A stretch of 64,000 bases of DNA, from contig JAPTYK010000001.1 in assembly GCA_026913215.1 (NCBI GenBank), forward strand, positions 1,240,001 through 1,304,000, given 5' to 3'. Below the pieces are notes generated by a model. It ran no database searches, was not told the origin of the DNA, and saw nothing but the letters and a program-made list of their open reading frames with translations. Every line of letters begins with the position of its first letter. The stretch's first letter is position 1. The DNA is from Streptomyces diastatochromogenes. GTDB taxonomy: Bacteria > Actinomycetota > Actinomycetes > Streptomycetales > Streptomycetaceae. A program made the position numbers and the translations under genes. This document shows positions 10,180-26,125 of this stretch, piece by piece.

Positions 10180-12298
10180 TCAGCCGATGTCCGGCGGGTC
10201 CACCCGGATCCGCACCGGGTCCCCGCCGCCCCGGGCGAGCCGGCCCGCCCGGGCCCGCTTGAGCGCGGTCGCCAGGGCCGCGCCGCTGCCGGGCGGGACC
10301 CGGACCAGGGCCCGGTCCCACTGCTCGCCCGGCGGCGGGTCGCCGGGCGGCGGGGCCCGCCGGGGCGGACGACGGGCAGCGGCACGGGGCCGAGGACCTC
10401 GGCGTCGGCGGGGAGCCCGGTCGCCGTCAGGAAGCCCGCGACGGCCTCCGGCGGCCCGGTGACGGCGGCCATCCGGGAGACCGGCGGGAAGCCCAGCTCG
10501 GCCCGCTCGGCGAGCTCCCGCTGGGCGTGCCCGACCGGGTCCCAGCGGACGAGGGCCTGCACGGGCCTGAGGGTCGGTTCGGCGACCACGACGACCGTGC
10601 CGCCCTCGGCCTGGCCCCGCACGAGGGAGGCCGCGTCGATCCAGCGGCGCAGCGCCTCCTCGCCCGCGCGCAGGTCGGGCCGGCCGAGCATGGCCCAGCC
10701 GTCGAGGAGCAGCGCGGCCGCGTAGCCGCCCTCGGCGACCGGTTCGGCGCCGGGGTGGAGACGACGAGCGCGGGGCGCCCGGGGACGCTGTCCAGGACGT
10801 GGTCGCGTCCGGAGGTCCGTACCGGCACGGCGGGGAACGCCCGGCCGAGCTCCTCCGCGGTCCGCCGGGCGCCGACCACCTGGGCCCGCAGCCGGGTCGA
10901 GCCGCACTCCCGCACATCCAGTCGGAGGCGCCGCGTCCGCACCAGCCGCAGTGCAGCTCCTGCTGCTCGGGGGCCTCCAGGGGCCCGGCGCAGTGCCGGC
11001 AGCGGGCGGGCGTGCGGCAGCGCTCGCAGGCCAGCCTCGGCACGTATCCCCGGCGGGGACCTGGACGAGCACCGGCCCGGTCTTCAGGCCCTCCCGTACG
11101 GTCTGCCAGGCGAGCGAGGGCAGCCGGGCGGCGCGCGCGGCCTCGTCGCGGGCGAGCTCGCCGTCGCCGACGGTACGGATCAGGGGCGCGGCCCTGCGGA
11201 TCTGGTCGCGGCCCGCGCCCAGCGCCCGGGCCCATCCGGACTCGACGAGCTGGGCGGCCTCGACGGTGCAGCTGGTGGAGCCGAGGAGGAAGGCGCACCG
11301 GTCGTGGGCGGCGCAGCAGCAGCACGTCGCGCGCGTGGGGCTGCGGGGCGTGCGGCTCGCTGTGGCTGCCGTCGCCGTCGTCCCAGATGGCGACGAGCCC
11401 GAGGTCCCGTACGGGGCGAACATCGCGGCCCGGGTGCCGACGACGGCCCGCACGGCGCCGCGCCGCACGGCGAGCCACTGCGCGTACCGCTTCTCGGGGC
11501 CCGCCTCGGCGGTGAGCAGCGCGTGCCGCCCCTCCCCAGGAGCTCGGTCAGGGCGGCGTCGACCCGGCCGGCGGCCCGCCCGTCGGGGACGACGACGAGC
11601 GCGCCCGCCCGGAGGCGAGGGTCGCGGCGACGGCCCGGGCGATCTCCTGGGCCCAGTACGGCCCCGGCAGCGCGTTCCACACGGCCCGGGGCGCCCCGCC
11701 GCGCGCGAGGGAGTCCAGGAACGCCGGCCCGCGCTCGTACCGCGTCCAGCTGCCCGGCTCCGGCGGACCCGGCGGCGGCAGCGGCGCGGGCGAGGGCGTG
11801 CGCTCTGCGGTCGCGTTGCGCGGCGGGACGGCCAGCTGGAGCACGTCGGCGAGGCTTCCCGCGTACCGGTCGGCGACCGCCCGCGCGAGCCCGAGCAGCT
11901 CGGGCCCGAGGACCGGCTCCGGCGACACGACGTCGGCGAGCGCGGCCAGCGGTCCCGAGTAGTCGGACTCGGCGCGCCGCTCCACCAGGAACCCGTCGAT
12001 CAGCCGCCCGCCCTCGCGCCGCCGCCCCGCACCTGGTGCGCGCCCGCGCCGAACCGCACCGGACCCGGACCCCGGGCCGGGCGGCCTCGTCCAGCTCCTC
12101 GGGGACCGCGTAGTCGAAGAACTGGTCGAGGTGGAGCGCCCCCTTGTTCACGACGACCCGCGCGACCGGCAGCTCCTTGGCCAGCGCGGCCCCCCGCCAG
12201 GTGCGGGGCTTGGCCCGCGGCACCTTAGCCTTCCGGACGGTCTCCCGGATGAGCGCGAGCTGCTCGGGCTCGTCGGACTTCTCGTTCTCGCTGCTCAC
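10180..12298 (-). CDS. priA: Primosomal protein N' PriA-like, helicase motifs lost (many frame breaks)
   Basis: Homologue of the replication-restart protein PriA, about 710 residues after repair. The N-terminal 3'BD region ([20 protein letters not shown]) and the zinc-binding Cys cluster ([13 protein letters not shown], then HCGWCG and MCGSCG) are clear. The motor region lacks a Walker A: where GSGKT is expected the sequence reads [14 protein letters not shown], and the DEXH box is replaced by [12 protein letters not shown]. Loss of motor motifs is usual in actinobacterial PriA, so it may be a structural primosome factor. About ten breaks are needed (near 12055, 12025, 11605, 11535, 11410, 11315, 11055, 10930, 10760, 10345). 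The GTG start at 12298 begins [20 protein letters not shown]. Confidence 0.85.
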
Positions 12299-12338
12299 AG
12301 CCCCATACCTACCAGACGCCACCGACAGCCGGGCATGG

Positions 12339-12373
12339 CCGAAGCCCGGCACCCCACGGGTGCCGGGCTTCGG
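12339..12373 (-). terminator. Terminator after metK
   Basis: Perfect 16-bp stem (12339-12354 with 12358-12373) and a three-base loop lie 17 bp beyond the metK stop and before priA in the leftward direction. Confidence 0.88.
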
Positions 12374-12389
12374 TCGCTTCGGGCCGGGA

Positions 12390-13598
<1,209 letters not shown>

Positions 13599-13874
13599 AA
13601 CGCTCCCTGGGGTTGCAGCGGCTGCTGGCTACTCGTGACGCGGACCGGCAGGGGGCTGCGCCCCGCGACGTTCCACGAACAGTCTATCGGTCGTGGTCGG
13701 ACAATGGACCAGGTGTCTCGCCTGGCGAATACCCGTGACCGGCGGGAACCGGTCTGCGGCAAGGCAGATGTGCCCACCGGGGTGGGGCGCAAATCACTCC
13801 TGGGGTGGCGTTTCGCACCTCCGGCGGAACGGGATCGCGCCACCGGGGTCCCTCGCCGGAGCGGACGGGATGCG

Positions 13875-15091
13875 TCAGGTCACGGAGCGCAGGCGCGGCA
13901 GGACCAGGTCCCAGACCGTCTCGGCGAGCGCTTCCTTCGGTCCGTAGGGCACGGGGGTCTCGGCGCCGTCCGAGGCGAGGACGACGGCCTCGTTCTCCTC
14001 GGAGCCGAAGGTCTTGCGCTCCCCACCTCGTTGACCACGAGCAGGTCGCAGCCCTTCCGGCGGAGCTTCGCGCGGCCGTTGGCGAGGACGTCGTCGGTCT
14101 CGGCGGCGAAGCCGACGACCACCTGGCCGGGCAGGGCGCGGTCGGCGGCCAGCTCGGCGAGGATGTCGGGGTTGCGGACGAGCTCGATCGTCGGCGCGCC
14201 CCGTCGTCCTTCTTCTTGATCTTGCCGGGGGCGTAGACGGCCGGGCGGAAGTCGGCGACGGCGGCGGCCATCACGACCGCGTCGGCGTCGGCGGCGGCCT
14301 TCAGCACGGCCTCGCGGAGCTGGACGGCGGTGCCGACGTGGACGACGTCGACCCGGCCGGGTCGGCGATGCCGGTGTTCGCCTCGACGAGGGTGACCCGG
14401 GCGCCACGGGCGGCGGCGGCCTTCGCGAGGGCGTAGCCCTGCTTGCCGGAGGAGCGGTTGCCGAGGTAGCGGACCGGGTCGAGGGGCTCGCGGGTGCCGC
14501 CCGCGCTGACGACGACGTGCCGGCCGGCCAGGTCGGGGGCGGTGACGCCGCGCGCGAGGATCCTGCGGCAGACCTCGAAGATCTCCGCCGGGTCGGGCAG
14601 CCGGCCCTTGCCGGTGTCGACGCCGGTGAGGCGGCCCACGGCCGGCTCGATGACGACGGCGCCGCGACGGCGCAGGGTGGCCACGTTCTCCTGGGTCGCC
14701 GGGTGCTCCACATCTCGGTGTGCATGGCGGGGGCGAAGACGACCGGACAGCGCGCGGTGAGCAGCGTGTTGGTGAGGAGGTCGTCGGCGAGGCCGTGGGC
14801 GGCCTTGGCGAGCATGTCGGCGGTGGCGGGCGCGACGACGACGAGGTCGGCGGCCTGGCCGATCCGCACGTGCGGGACCTCGTGGACGGACTCCCACACC
14901 TCGGTGGAGACGGGGTTCCCGGAGAGCGCGGACCAGGTGGCGGCGCCGACGAAGTGGAGGGCGGAGTCGGTGGGGACGACGCGCACGTCGTGGCCCGACT
15001 CGGTGAGCCTGCGGAGCAGCTCGCACGCCTTGTAGGCGGCGATGCCGCCGCTGACGCCCAGGACGACCTTCGGCTTGGACACGACTTCCAC
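13875..15091 (-). CDS. coaBC: Bifunctional phosphopantothenoylcysteine decarboxylase/synthetase (frame-broken)
   Basis: Performs two steps of CoA synthesis. The N-terminal flavin-dependent decarboxylase (CoaC) shows KVVLGVSGGIAAYKACELL, the active-site His in ESVHEVPHVRIGQAADL and PATADMLAKAA. The C-terminal CTP-dependent synthetase (CoaB) shows SAGGTREPLDPVRYLGNRSS and AAAVADFRP...KIKKKD. Breaks lie near 14707, 14355, 14200 and 14020; rejoining gives about 406 residues ending LPRLRSVT at 13875, whereas the literal last frame stops at 13880. Start choice: GTG 15091 or GTG 15082, both with a GGGGAG nearby. Confidence 0.9.
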
Positions 15092-15127
15092 GACTCCCCG
15101 CACTCGGCTGCGTACGACTCCATGAGA

Positions 15128-15166
15128 CACCACAGGCCCGGCGGATGTTCCGCCGGGCCTGTGGTG
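15128..15166 (-). terminator. Terminator after rpoZ
   Basis: Perfect 17-bp stem (15128-15144 with 15150-15166) and a five-base loop, 28 bp past the rpoZ stop. Confidence 0.9.
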
Positions 15167-15194
15167 ACGAGCATTACCTACAAGCGCTGCATGC

Positions 15195-15467
15195 TTACTG
15201 CGCGGGGCCCTCGATGGCCTCGGACGTCAGCAGACCCGCGTTGATCTCCCGCAGGGCGATCGAGAGCGGCTTCTCGTGGACGTGGGTGTCGACGAGCGGA
15301 CCCACGTACTCCAGCAGGCCCTCGCCGAGCTGGGAGTAGTACGCGTTGATCTGACGCGCGCGCTTGGCCGCGTAGATCACGAGGCTGTACTTCGAGTCCG
15401 TGGCCTCGAGCAGCTCGTCGATCGGCGGGTTGATGATGCCCTCGGGCGCGGTGATGGAAGAGGACAC
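15195..15467 (-). CDS. rpoZ: RNA polymerase omega subunit
   Basis: Smallest RNA polymerase core subunit, which helps assemble beta-prime. 90 residues, frame intact. The conserved core [20 protein letters not shown] followed by [11 protein letters not shown] matches the family. It follows gmk by 28 bp, the widespread gmk-rpoZ pairing, and ends in a hairpin. Confidence 0.96.
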   Translation of the reverse strand: MSSSITAPEGIINPPIDELLEATDSKYSLVIYAAKRARQINAYYSQLGEGLLEYVGPLVDTHVHEKPLSIALREINAGLLTSEAIEGPAQ

Positions 15468-15495
15468 GCTCTACCTTCCGAAGATGGAAAAAAGA

Positions 15496-16059
15496 TCAGA
15501 CAACGTGCATCAACGTTAGCAGCTCGCGTGCGACGTCCTCGACGGAGGTGTTGACGAGCGTGGTGTCGAACTCCGATTCGGCGGCCAGCTCGACCTTCGC
15601 GGCCGCGAGGCGGCGCTCGATGACCTCGGGCGACTCGGTGCCGCGGCCGGTGAGACGGCGGACGAGCTCGTCCCAGCTCGGCGGGGCCAGGAAGACCAGC
15701 TGGGACTCCGGCATGGAGTCCTTCACCTGGCGGGCGCCCTGGAGGTCGATCTCCAGGAGCACGGGCTCGCCGGAGTCCAGGCGCTCCAGGACGGCGCCGC
15801 GCGGGGTGCCGTAGCGGTTGCCCGCGAACTCGGCCCATTCGAGGAGCTCACCGTTGGCGATCAGCTTGTCGAACTCGTCGTCCGTGACGAAGAAGTAGTG
15901 GACGCCGTGCTTCTCGCCGGGGCGGGGCTTCCGTGTCGTCGCCGACACCGAGAGCCAGACCTCGGAGTGGACCTTGCGCATATGAGCGACGACCGTGCTC
16001 TTGCCGACCCCTGAGGGGCCGGAGAGCACGGTCAGTCGCGGACGTGCCTCTGCTGCCAT
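15496..16059 (-). CDS. gmk: Guanylate kinase
   Basis: Phosphorylates GMP to GDP. The P-loop is [13 protein letters not shown]; the GMP-binding segment [20 protein letters not shown] follows, then [12 protein letters not shown] and [16 protein letters not shown] 16059 is chosen because [16 protein letters not shown] is the normal start; the frame also has an ATG at 16083. It lies 72 bp downstream of ihf. Length 187 residues; frame intact. Confidence 0.95.
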   Translation of the reverse strand: MAAEARPRLTVLSGPSGVGKSTVVAHMRKVHSEVWLSVSATTRKPRPGEKHGVHYFFVTDDEFDKLIANGELLEWAEFAGNRYGTPRGAVLERLDSGEPVLLEIDLQGARQVKDSMPESQLVFLAPPSWDELVRRLTGRGTESPEVIERRLAAAKVELAAESEFDTTLVNTSVEDVARELLTLMHVV

Positions 16060-16131
16060 GCAGCGATTATTCCAGTGGTTCACCCCCGCTTGCGCAGGGA
16101 GGACGCCGCATGCCGGAAATGTCCGGGAAAG

Positions 16132-16455
16132 TCAGGCGCCGGTGCTGCCGAACTCACGCTCCAGGGAGGCGATCTGGTTGGAACCGAGACCACGGACGCG
16201 GCGGCTCTCGGAGATGCCGAGGCGCTCCATGATCTGCTTGGCGCGGACCTTGCCGACGCCCGGCAGGGACTCAAGCAGCGCGGAGACCTTCATCTTGCCG
16301 ATGACGTCGTTCTCCTGGCCGGTCTTGATGACCTCGTGCAGCGAGGCGCCGGAGTGCTTGAGTCGATTCTTGACCTCGGCCCGCTCCCGGCGAGCCGCGG
16401 CGGCCTTTTCGAGCGCGGCTGCGCGCTGTTCAGGGGTAAGGGGCGGAAGAGCCAC
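16132..16455 (-). CDS. ihf: Actinobacterial integration host factor (sIHF/mIHF)
   Basis: A 107-residue nucleoid-associated DNA-binding protein, unrelated in fold to E. coli IHF. GTG start at 16455 gives VALPPLTPEQRAAALEKAAA; an N-terminal helix (about 1-30) is followed by the helix-two-turns-helix core with the helix-hairpin-helix ESLPGVGKVRAKQIM and the basic RLGISESRRVRGLGSNQI. In Streptomyces it bends DNA and affects topology, development and antibiotic production. It has its own upstream region beyond the pyrF terminator. Frame intact and almost identical, from memory, to the S. coelicolor protein. Confidence 0.95.
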   Translation of the reverse strand: MALPPLTPEQRAAALEKAAAARRERAEVKNRLKHSGASLHEVIKTGQENDVIGKMKVSALLESLPGVGKVRAKQIMERLGISESRRVRGLGSNQIASLEREFGSTGA

Positions 16456-16609
16456 GCCTACGTCACCTCGGATGTCGATCTGTCGGATACGGACCGGTGA
16501 GGAACCTGGATGCCCCACACCAGTGGAGCAACGATCAACGGTGTGGTCGTTGAACGCCTGCTCTGCCCGGAGACTAGCGGCCGAGGCCGCTCCAGTCAGC
16601 GAGAACAGA

Positions 16610-16649
16610 GGAAAAGTCCTGGTCAGCATCGACCGACCAGGACTTTTCC
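16610..16649 (-). terminator. Terminator of the pyr operon
   Basis: 15-bp stem (16610-16624 with 16635-16649) and a ten-base loop about 100 bp beyond the pyrF stop. The AAAA/TTTT run lies inside the stem. It separates pyr transcription from the ihf promoter region. Confidence 0.85.
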
Positions 16650-16749
16650 GGCATAACGACCCGGTTTTGAGCCAAGTTTTCGTCAAGGAGTGAGACGGCT
16701 CATCGCCGGGCACCCCGTCCGCTCCGACCTGCGGATTGTCCGGGGCCGG

Positions 16750-17582
16750 TCAGCCGGCGACGGCGGCGCGGATCTCGTCCGCGTAGCGGTGCGCCGAGTC
16801 CCGCAGGGCGGCCACGTCCGGGCCGTTCCTGAGGACCCCGCGGCTGACGTTCGGGACGACGTTGCGGACCGCCGCGCCGAAGACGGCGGGGAGGTCGGCG
16901 GGGGTCGCGCCCTGGGCGCCGATGCCGGGGGCGAGGAGCGGCCCGTTGATGTCGAGGTCGAAGGAGGACAGGTCGCCGAGGGTGGCGCCGACGACCGCGC
17001 CGAAGGAGCCCATCGGGGTCTCCCCCGCGTTCTCCTCGGCGAGGTGGGCGAGCATGGTCGCGCCGATGGTCCGGCCGTCCTCGCGGACCGCGCGCTGGAC
17101 CTCCGCGCCCTCCGGGTTGGAGGTGAGGGCCAGCACGAAGAGGCCGGCGCCGGACTCCCGGGCCAGGTCGACGGCCGGCTTGAGGGCGCCGTAGCCGAGG
17201 TACGGGGAGACCGTCAGGGCGTCGGAGAAGAGCGGGGAGTCCTTGCGCAGGAAGGTCTCCGCGTAGGCGGCCATGGTGGAGCCGATGTCGCCGCGCTTGG
17301 CGTCCATGACGACCAGGCCGCCCGCCGCGCGCAGGTCGGCGGTGGCCCGCTCCAGGACGGCGATGCCGCGCGAGCCGAAGCGCTCGAAGAAGGCGGACTG
17401 CGGCTTGAAGACGGCCACGGTCTCGGCGAGGGCCTCGACGACGGTGAAGGTGAAGCGCTCCAGACCGGCGATGTCGTCGGTCAGGCCCCAGGAGTCGAGC
17501 AGGGCGGCGTGCGGGTCGATGCCGACGCACAGCGGGCCGCGCTCGTCCATGGCGGAGCGCAGGCGGGTGCCGAAGGAGAGAG

Positions 17583-17586
<4 letters not shown>
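16750..17586 (-). CDS. pyrF: Orotidine 5'-phosphate decarboxylase (type 2)
   Basis: Last step of UMP synthesis: OMP to UMP. 278 residues, frame intact. The catalytic stretch [15 protein letters not shown] with the Lys-Asp pair is the type-2 (PyrF2, actinobacterial) form. It also has LCVGIDPH at the N-terminus and [12 protein letters not shown] near the phosphate-binding loop. Its ATG overlaps the pyrD stop (17583-17585), giving ATGA coupling. Confidence 0.95.
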
Positions 17587-18690
<1,104 letters not shown>

Positions 18691-18717
18691 GTGTCTCGGG
18701 TCCAGTGTGCTCATGGC

Positions 18718-18753
18718 GAGGGGGACACCGCAGGTCCTGCCGGTGTCCCCCTC
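18718..18753 (-). terminator. Hairpin between carB and pyrD
   Basis: Perfect 13-bp stem (18718-18730 with 18741-18753), ten-base loop, in the 53-76 bp gap between the carB stop and the pyrD start. No U-tract follows. It may be a weak intra-operon terminator, an mRNA processing or stability element, or an attenuator. Confidence 0.6.
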
Positions 18754-18766
18754 GTCGTACGGGCTG

Positions 18767-22064
<3,298 letters not shown>

Positions 22065-22072
<8 letters not shown>

Positions 22073-23207
22073 GCTCGGCCTCCATGAGGGTCACGAAGCG
22101 GTCGAAGAGGTACGCGGCGTCGTGCGGGCCCGCGGCCGCCTCGGGGTGGTACTGGACGGAGAAGGCCGGCTGGTCGAGCAGCTGGAGGCCTTCGACGACC
22201 TGGTCGTTCAGGCAGACGTGGGAGACCTCGGCACGCCCGTAGGGGGTGTCCGAGACCTTGTCGAGGGGCGCGTCGACGGCGAAGCCGTGGTTGTGCGCGG
22301 TGACCTCCACCTTGCCGGTGGTGCGGTCCTGGACGGGCTGGTTGATGCCCCGGTGGCCGTACTTCAGCTTGTAGGTGCCGAAGCCGAGCGCGCGGCCGAG
22401 GATCTGGTTGCCGAAGCAGATGCCGAAGAGCGGCGTCCTGCGCTCCAGGACGGCCTGCATGACGGCGACCGGGTGGTCGGCGGTGGCCGGGTCGCCCGGA
22501 CCGTTGGAGAAGAACACGCCGTCGGGGTTGACGGCGTAGACGTCCTCGACGGTGGCGGTGGCGGGGAGGACGTGGACCTCGATGCCGCGCTCGGCCATCC
22601 GGTGCGGGGTCATGCCCTTGATGCCGAGGTCGACGGCGGCGACGGTGAACTTCTTCTCGCCGATCGCGGGGACGACGTACGTCTCCTTGGTGGCGACCTC
22701 GGCGGAGAGGTCGGCGCCGGTCATCTCGGGGGCCTGGCGGACCTCGGCGAGCATGGTGCCCTCGTCGGGCAGCGCGTTGCCGGAGAAGATGCCGACGCGC
22801 ATGGCGCCGCTCTCGCGCAGGTGGCGGGTGAGGGCGCGGGTGTCGATGCCGGAGATGCCGACGACGCCCTGGGCGCGCAGCTCGTCCTCCAGCGAGCGCC
22901 GGGAGCGCCAGTTGGAGGAGACGCGGGCGGGGTCGCGGACCACGTAGCCGGAGACCCAGATGCGGCCGGACTCGGGGTCCTCGTCGTTGACGCCCGTGTT
23001 GCCGACGTGCGGGGCGGTCATCACGACGACCTGGCGGTGGTACGACGGGTCGGTGAGGGTCTCCTGGTAGCCGGTCATGCCGGTGGAGAAGACCGCCTCG
23101 CCGAAGGTCTCCCCCACGGCCCCGTAGGCGCGGCCGCGGAAGATGCGGCCGTCCTCCAGGACGAGTACGGCGGGAGTCTTGGCGGCTCCCCTGGTGGAGG
23201 TCGTCAT
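22065..23207 (-). CDS. carA: Carbamoyl-phosphate synthase small subunit (glutamine amidotransferase)
   Basis: Class I glutaminase that feeds ammonia to CarB. 380 residues, frame intact. The N-terminal domain ([35 protein letters not shown]) leads to the amidotransferase domain with nucleophile Cys in [14 protein letters not shown] and His/Glu in [15 protein letters not shown] 23207 overlaps the stop of the upstream membrane protein (ATGA); its own stop overlaps the carB GTG by 8 bp. Such tight packing points to translational coupling through the operon. Confidence 0.96.
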
Positions 23208-23776
23208 CGTACGATGCCTTCCGTCGTATTGATCATGGAATTGATGGCCTCGACCCAGGCCGTGTGCTCGGCGGCCCGGTCGGACCGGAAGCCGGAGTCG
23301 AGCTGCTGGCCGCCGTGCTCCCAGGTGACGATCAGGAGCCCGCCCTCGGTGAGGACCTTGCCGGCGATGCCCTTGTCGAGGCGGGCCTCGCGCAGGGCGG
23401 CGGCCGGCACGAAGAAGTCGTTCGCCCCGGGGCGTACGACCTCGATCCCGGCGCCGGTGAGCGTGAGCTCGACGCGGCTGCGGGTGCCGAGGCCGTGGGC
23501 GACGATCCGGTCGAGCCACTGCCCGGCGGTCGTGGACCCGTGGTAGCGCCCGCTGAGGGTCAGTCTCGCGTCACCGGTCGTCTCCGGCACGGCGGGGAGC
23601 TCGGGCAGGTCCGACTGGAGGCTGCCCCGCCACTTCCAGCCCTGGCGCATGAGCCAGTACACGAGGACGACGAAGAGCAGCAGTCCGGCGACCCAGCCGA
23701 GCCGCCCGGCCCAGTCGGTCACCTCCGCCGACTTCTGCTCGGCTGCCTCTGCGGCGATTGCGATGAGTGGTGTCAC
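23204..23776 (-). CDS. Small membrane-anchored protein in the pyr operon (PH-like)
   Basis: 190 residues with one transmembrane segment near residues 27-43 ([16 protein letters not shown]) after a short N-terminal tail, then a soluble domain of alternating beta strands ([46 protein letters not shown]). The cytoplasmic part looks like a bacterial pleckstrin-homology-type barrel ending in a helix ([11 protein letters not shown]). It starts at a GTG overlapping the pyrC stop and ends overlapping carA, so it is co-expressed with pyrimidine genes. The position is conserved in streptomycetes as I remember, but the function is unknown. Confidence 0.8.
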   Translation of the reverse strand: MTPLIAIAAEAAEQKSAEVTDWAGRLGWVAGLLLFVVLVYWLMRQGWKWRGSLQSDLPELPAVPETTGDARLTLSGRYHGSTTAGQWLDRIVAHGLGTRSRVELTLTGAGIEVVRPGANDFFVPAAALREARLDKGIAGKVLTEGGLLIVTWEHGGQQLDSGFRSDRAAEHTAWVEAINSMINTTEGIVR

Positions 23777-25064
23777 GCCAGCTTCCCGTCCACGACCGTT
23801 GCCCGGCCCCGCAGGAAGGTGTGGGTGACGCGTCCCGGCAGCTCACGACCCTCGTAGGGGGTGTTGCGGCTGCGGGAGGCGAAGTCCGCGGGGTCCACGA
23901 CACCACGGTAAGCCGGATCGACCAGCGTCAGGTTCGCGGGCTCACCAGCCGAGACGGGGCGGCCGTGTCCCTTGGCCCGTCCGATGCGGGCGGGCGCGGA
24001 GGACATCCGGTCGGCGACGCCGCCCAGTCGAGGAGGCCGGTCTCGACCATCGTCTGCTGGACGACGGAGAGGGCGGTCTCCAGGCCGACCATGCCCATGG
24101 CGGCCGCGGCCCACTCGCAGTCCTTGTCCTCGTGCGGGTGCGGGGCGTGGTCGGTGGCGACGATGTCGATCGTGCCGTCGGCCAGCGCCTCGCGCAGGGC
24201 GAGGACGTCCTTCTCGGTGCGCAGCGGCGGGTTGACCTTGTAGACCGGGTTGTACGAGCGGACCAGCTCGTCCGTGAGGAGGAGGTGGTGCGGGGTGACC
24301 TCGGCGGTGACGTCGATGCCGCGGGACTTGGCCCAGCGGACGATCTCGACGGAGCCGGCGGTGGAGAGGTGGCAGATGTGGACGCGGGAGCCGACGTGCT
24401 CGGCGAGGAGGACGTCGCGGGCGATGATCGACTCCTCGGCGACGGCGGGCCAGCCGCCGAGGCCGAGCTCCGCGGAGACGACGCCCTCGTTCATCTGGGC
24501 GCCCTCGGTGAGGCGGGGCTCCTGGGCGTGCTGGGCGACGACGCCGCCGAAGGCCTTCACGTACTCCAGGGCGCGGCGCATGATCACGGCGTCGTCGACG
24601 CACTTGCCGTCGTCGGAGAAGACGGTGACGCCGGCGGCGGAGTCGTGCATGGCGCCGAGCTCGGCGAGCTTCTTGCCCTCCAGGCCGACGGTGACGGCGC
24701 CGATGGGCTGTACGTCGCAGTAGCCGTGCTCCTGGCCGAGGCGGTAGACCTGCTCGACGACGCCGGCGGTGTCGGCGACCGGGTGGGTGTTGGCCATGGC
24801 GAAGACGGCGGTGTAGCCGCCGGAGGCGGCGGCGCGGGTGCCGGTGAGGACGGTCTCGGAGTCCTCGCGGCCGGGCTCGCGCAGGTGGGTGTGGAGGTCG
24901 ACGAGGCCGGGGAGCAGGATCTGGCCGTCGGCCTCGATCACGGTCGCGCCCTCGGCGGAGAGCCCGGTGCCGACCTCGGCGATGGTCTCGCCGTCGATCA
25001 GGACGTCCTGGACGTCGCCGCCGAGGACCCGGGCACCGCGGATAAGGGTCTTGCTCATGGTCAC
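23773..25064 (-). CDS. pyrC: Dihydroorotase (frame-broken near C-terminus)
   Basis: Zinc amidohydrolase cyclising carbamoyl-aspartate to dihydroorotate; class I/type III dihydroorotase of about 430 residues. Metal ligands lie in [15 protein letters not shown] (HxH), [20 protein letters not shown] and the Asp in [14 protein letters not shown]. One break near 24025 (GGG read as GG) splits LLDWAG from [16 protein letters not shown] 25064 overlaps the pyrB stop; ATG 25058 is an alternative. The stop overlaps the GTG of the next gene. Confidence 0.94.
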
Positions 25065-26038
25065 TTGTTCTCCTCGGTGCGGGTGTGGCTGACGGCGGAC
25101 TCGTTGCCGCCCAGAAGCAGGTAGAGGACGGCCATCCGGACGGAGACGCCGTTGGCGACCTGCTCGACGACCGTGCAGCGGTCGGAGTCGGCGACCTCGG
25201 CGGTGATCTCCATGCCGCGGACCATCGGGCCGGGGTGCATGACGATGGCGTGCTCGGGCATCTTCGCCATCCGCTCGCCGTCCAGCCCGTAGCGGCGCGA
25301 GTACTCGCGCTCGGTCGGGAAGAAGGCGGCGTTCATCCGCTCGCGCTGCACACGGAGCATCATCACCGCGTCGGACTTCGGCAGCACGCCGTCGAGGTCG
25401 TACGAGATCTCGCAGGGCCAGGTCTCGACGCCGACGGGGACCAGGGTGGGCGGGGCCACCAGGGTGACCTCGGCGCCGAGGGTGTGGAGCAGGTCGACGT
25501 TGGAGCGGGCGACCCGGCTGTGCAGGACGTCGCCCACGAGGGTGATGCGCTTGCCGGCGAGGTCCTGGCCGAGGCCGGCGTCGCGGCCGACGAGGCGGCG
25601 GCGCATGGTGAAGGCGTCCAGGAGGGCCTGGGTGGGGTGCTGGTGGGTGCCGTCGCCGGCGTTGATGACGGGGGCGTCGATCCAGCCGGAGGTGGCGAGC
25701 CGGTACGGGGCGCCGGAGGCGCTGTGCCGGATGACGACCGCGTCGACGCCCATGGCCTCCAGGGTCTGCGCGGTGTCCTTGAGGGACTCGCCCTTGGAGA
25801 CGCTGGAGCCCTTGGCCGCGAAGTTGATCACGTCGGCGGAGAGGCGCTTCTCGGCGGCCTCGAAGGAGATCCGGGTGCGGGTGGAGTCCTCGAAGAAGAG
25901 GTTGCAGATGGTCCGGCCGCGCAGGGTCGGCAGCTTCTTGATGGGCCGGTCGGCCACCCGGGCCATCTCCTCGGCGGTGTCGAGGATCTGGACGGCGTCG
26001 TCGCGGGTGAGGTCGGCGGCCGAGATGAGGTGACGCAT
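25061..26038 (-). CDS. pyrB: Aspartate carbamoyltransferase catalytic subunit
   Basis: Condenses carbamoyl phosphate and aspartate. 325 residues, frame intact. The carbamoyl-phosphate site [19 protein letters not shown], the loop [23 protein letters not shown] and the aspartate-binding [10 protein letters not shown] are present. ATG 26038 ([11 protein letters not shown]) is chosen; an ATG also lies at 26041. No pyrI regulatory subunit is present, as usual for this type. Confidence 0.95.
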   Translation of the reverse strand: MRHLISAADLTRDDAVQILDTAEEMARVADRPIKKLPTLRGRTICNLFFEDSTRTRISFEAAEKRLSADVINFAAKGSSVSKGESLKDTAQTLEAMGVDAVVIRHSASGAPYRLATSGWIDAPVINAGDGTHQHPTQALLDAFTMRRRLVGRDAGLGQDLAGKRITLVGDVLHSRVARSNVDLLHTLGAEVTLVAPPTLVPVGVETWPCEISYDLDGVLPKSDAVMMLRVQRERMNAAFFPTEREYSRRYGLDGERMAKMPEHAIVMHPGPMVRGMEITAEVADSDRCTVVEQVANGVSVRMAVLYLLLGGNESAVSHTRTEENK

Positions 26039-26125
26039 CATCGGTTTTTCGCTCCGTGGTGGGGAGGGTGAGGGCATGCGGGTGCGCAGGGCTGTGCCCC
26101 GGACCCGTCGGGGGTGCCGGTCCGG

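Noticed and set aside
10180..12298. priA as a genuine pseudogene
   Set aside because: The about ten breaks follow the same one-base-loss pattern seen in clearly essential neighbours, and the protein is otherwise continuous.
13599..13874. Possible SAM riboswitch in the metK leader
   Set aside because: The 276-bp leader invited the idea, but I could match no SAM-I, SAM-II or SAM-IV conserved core, so it is not called.
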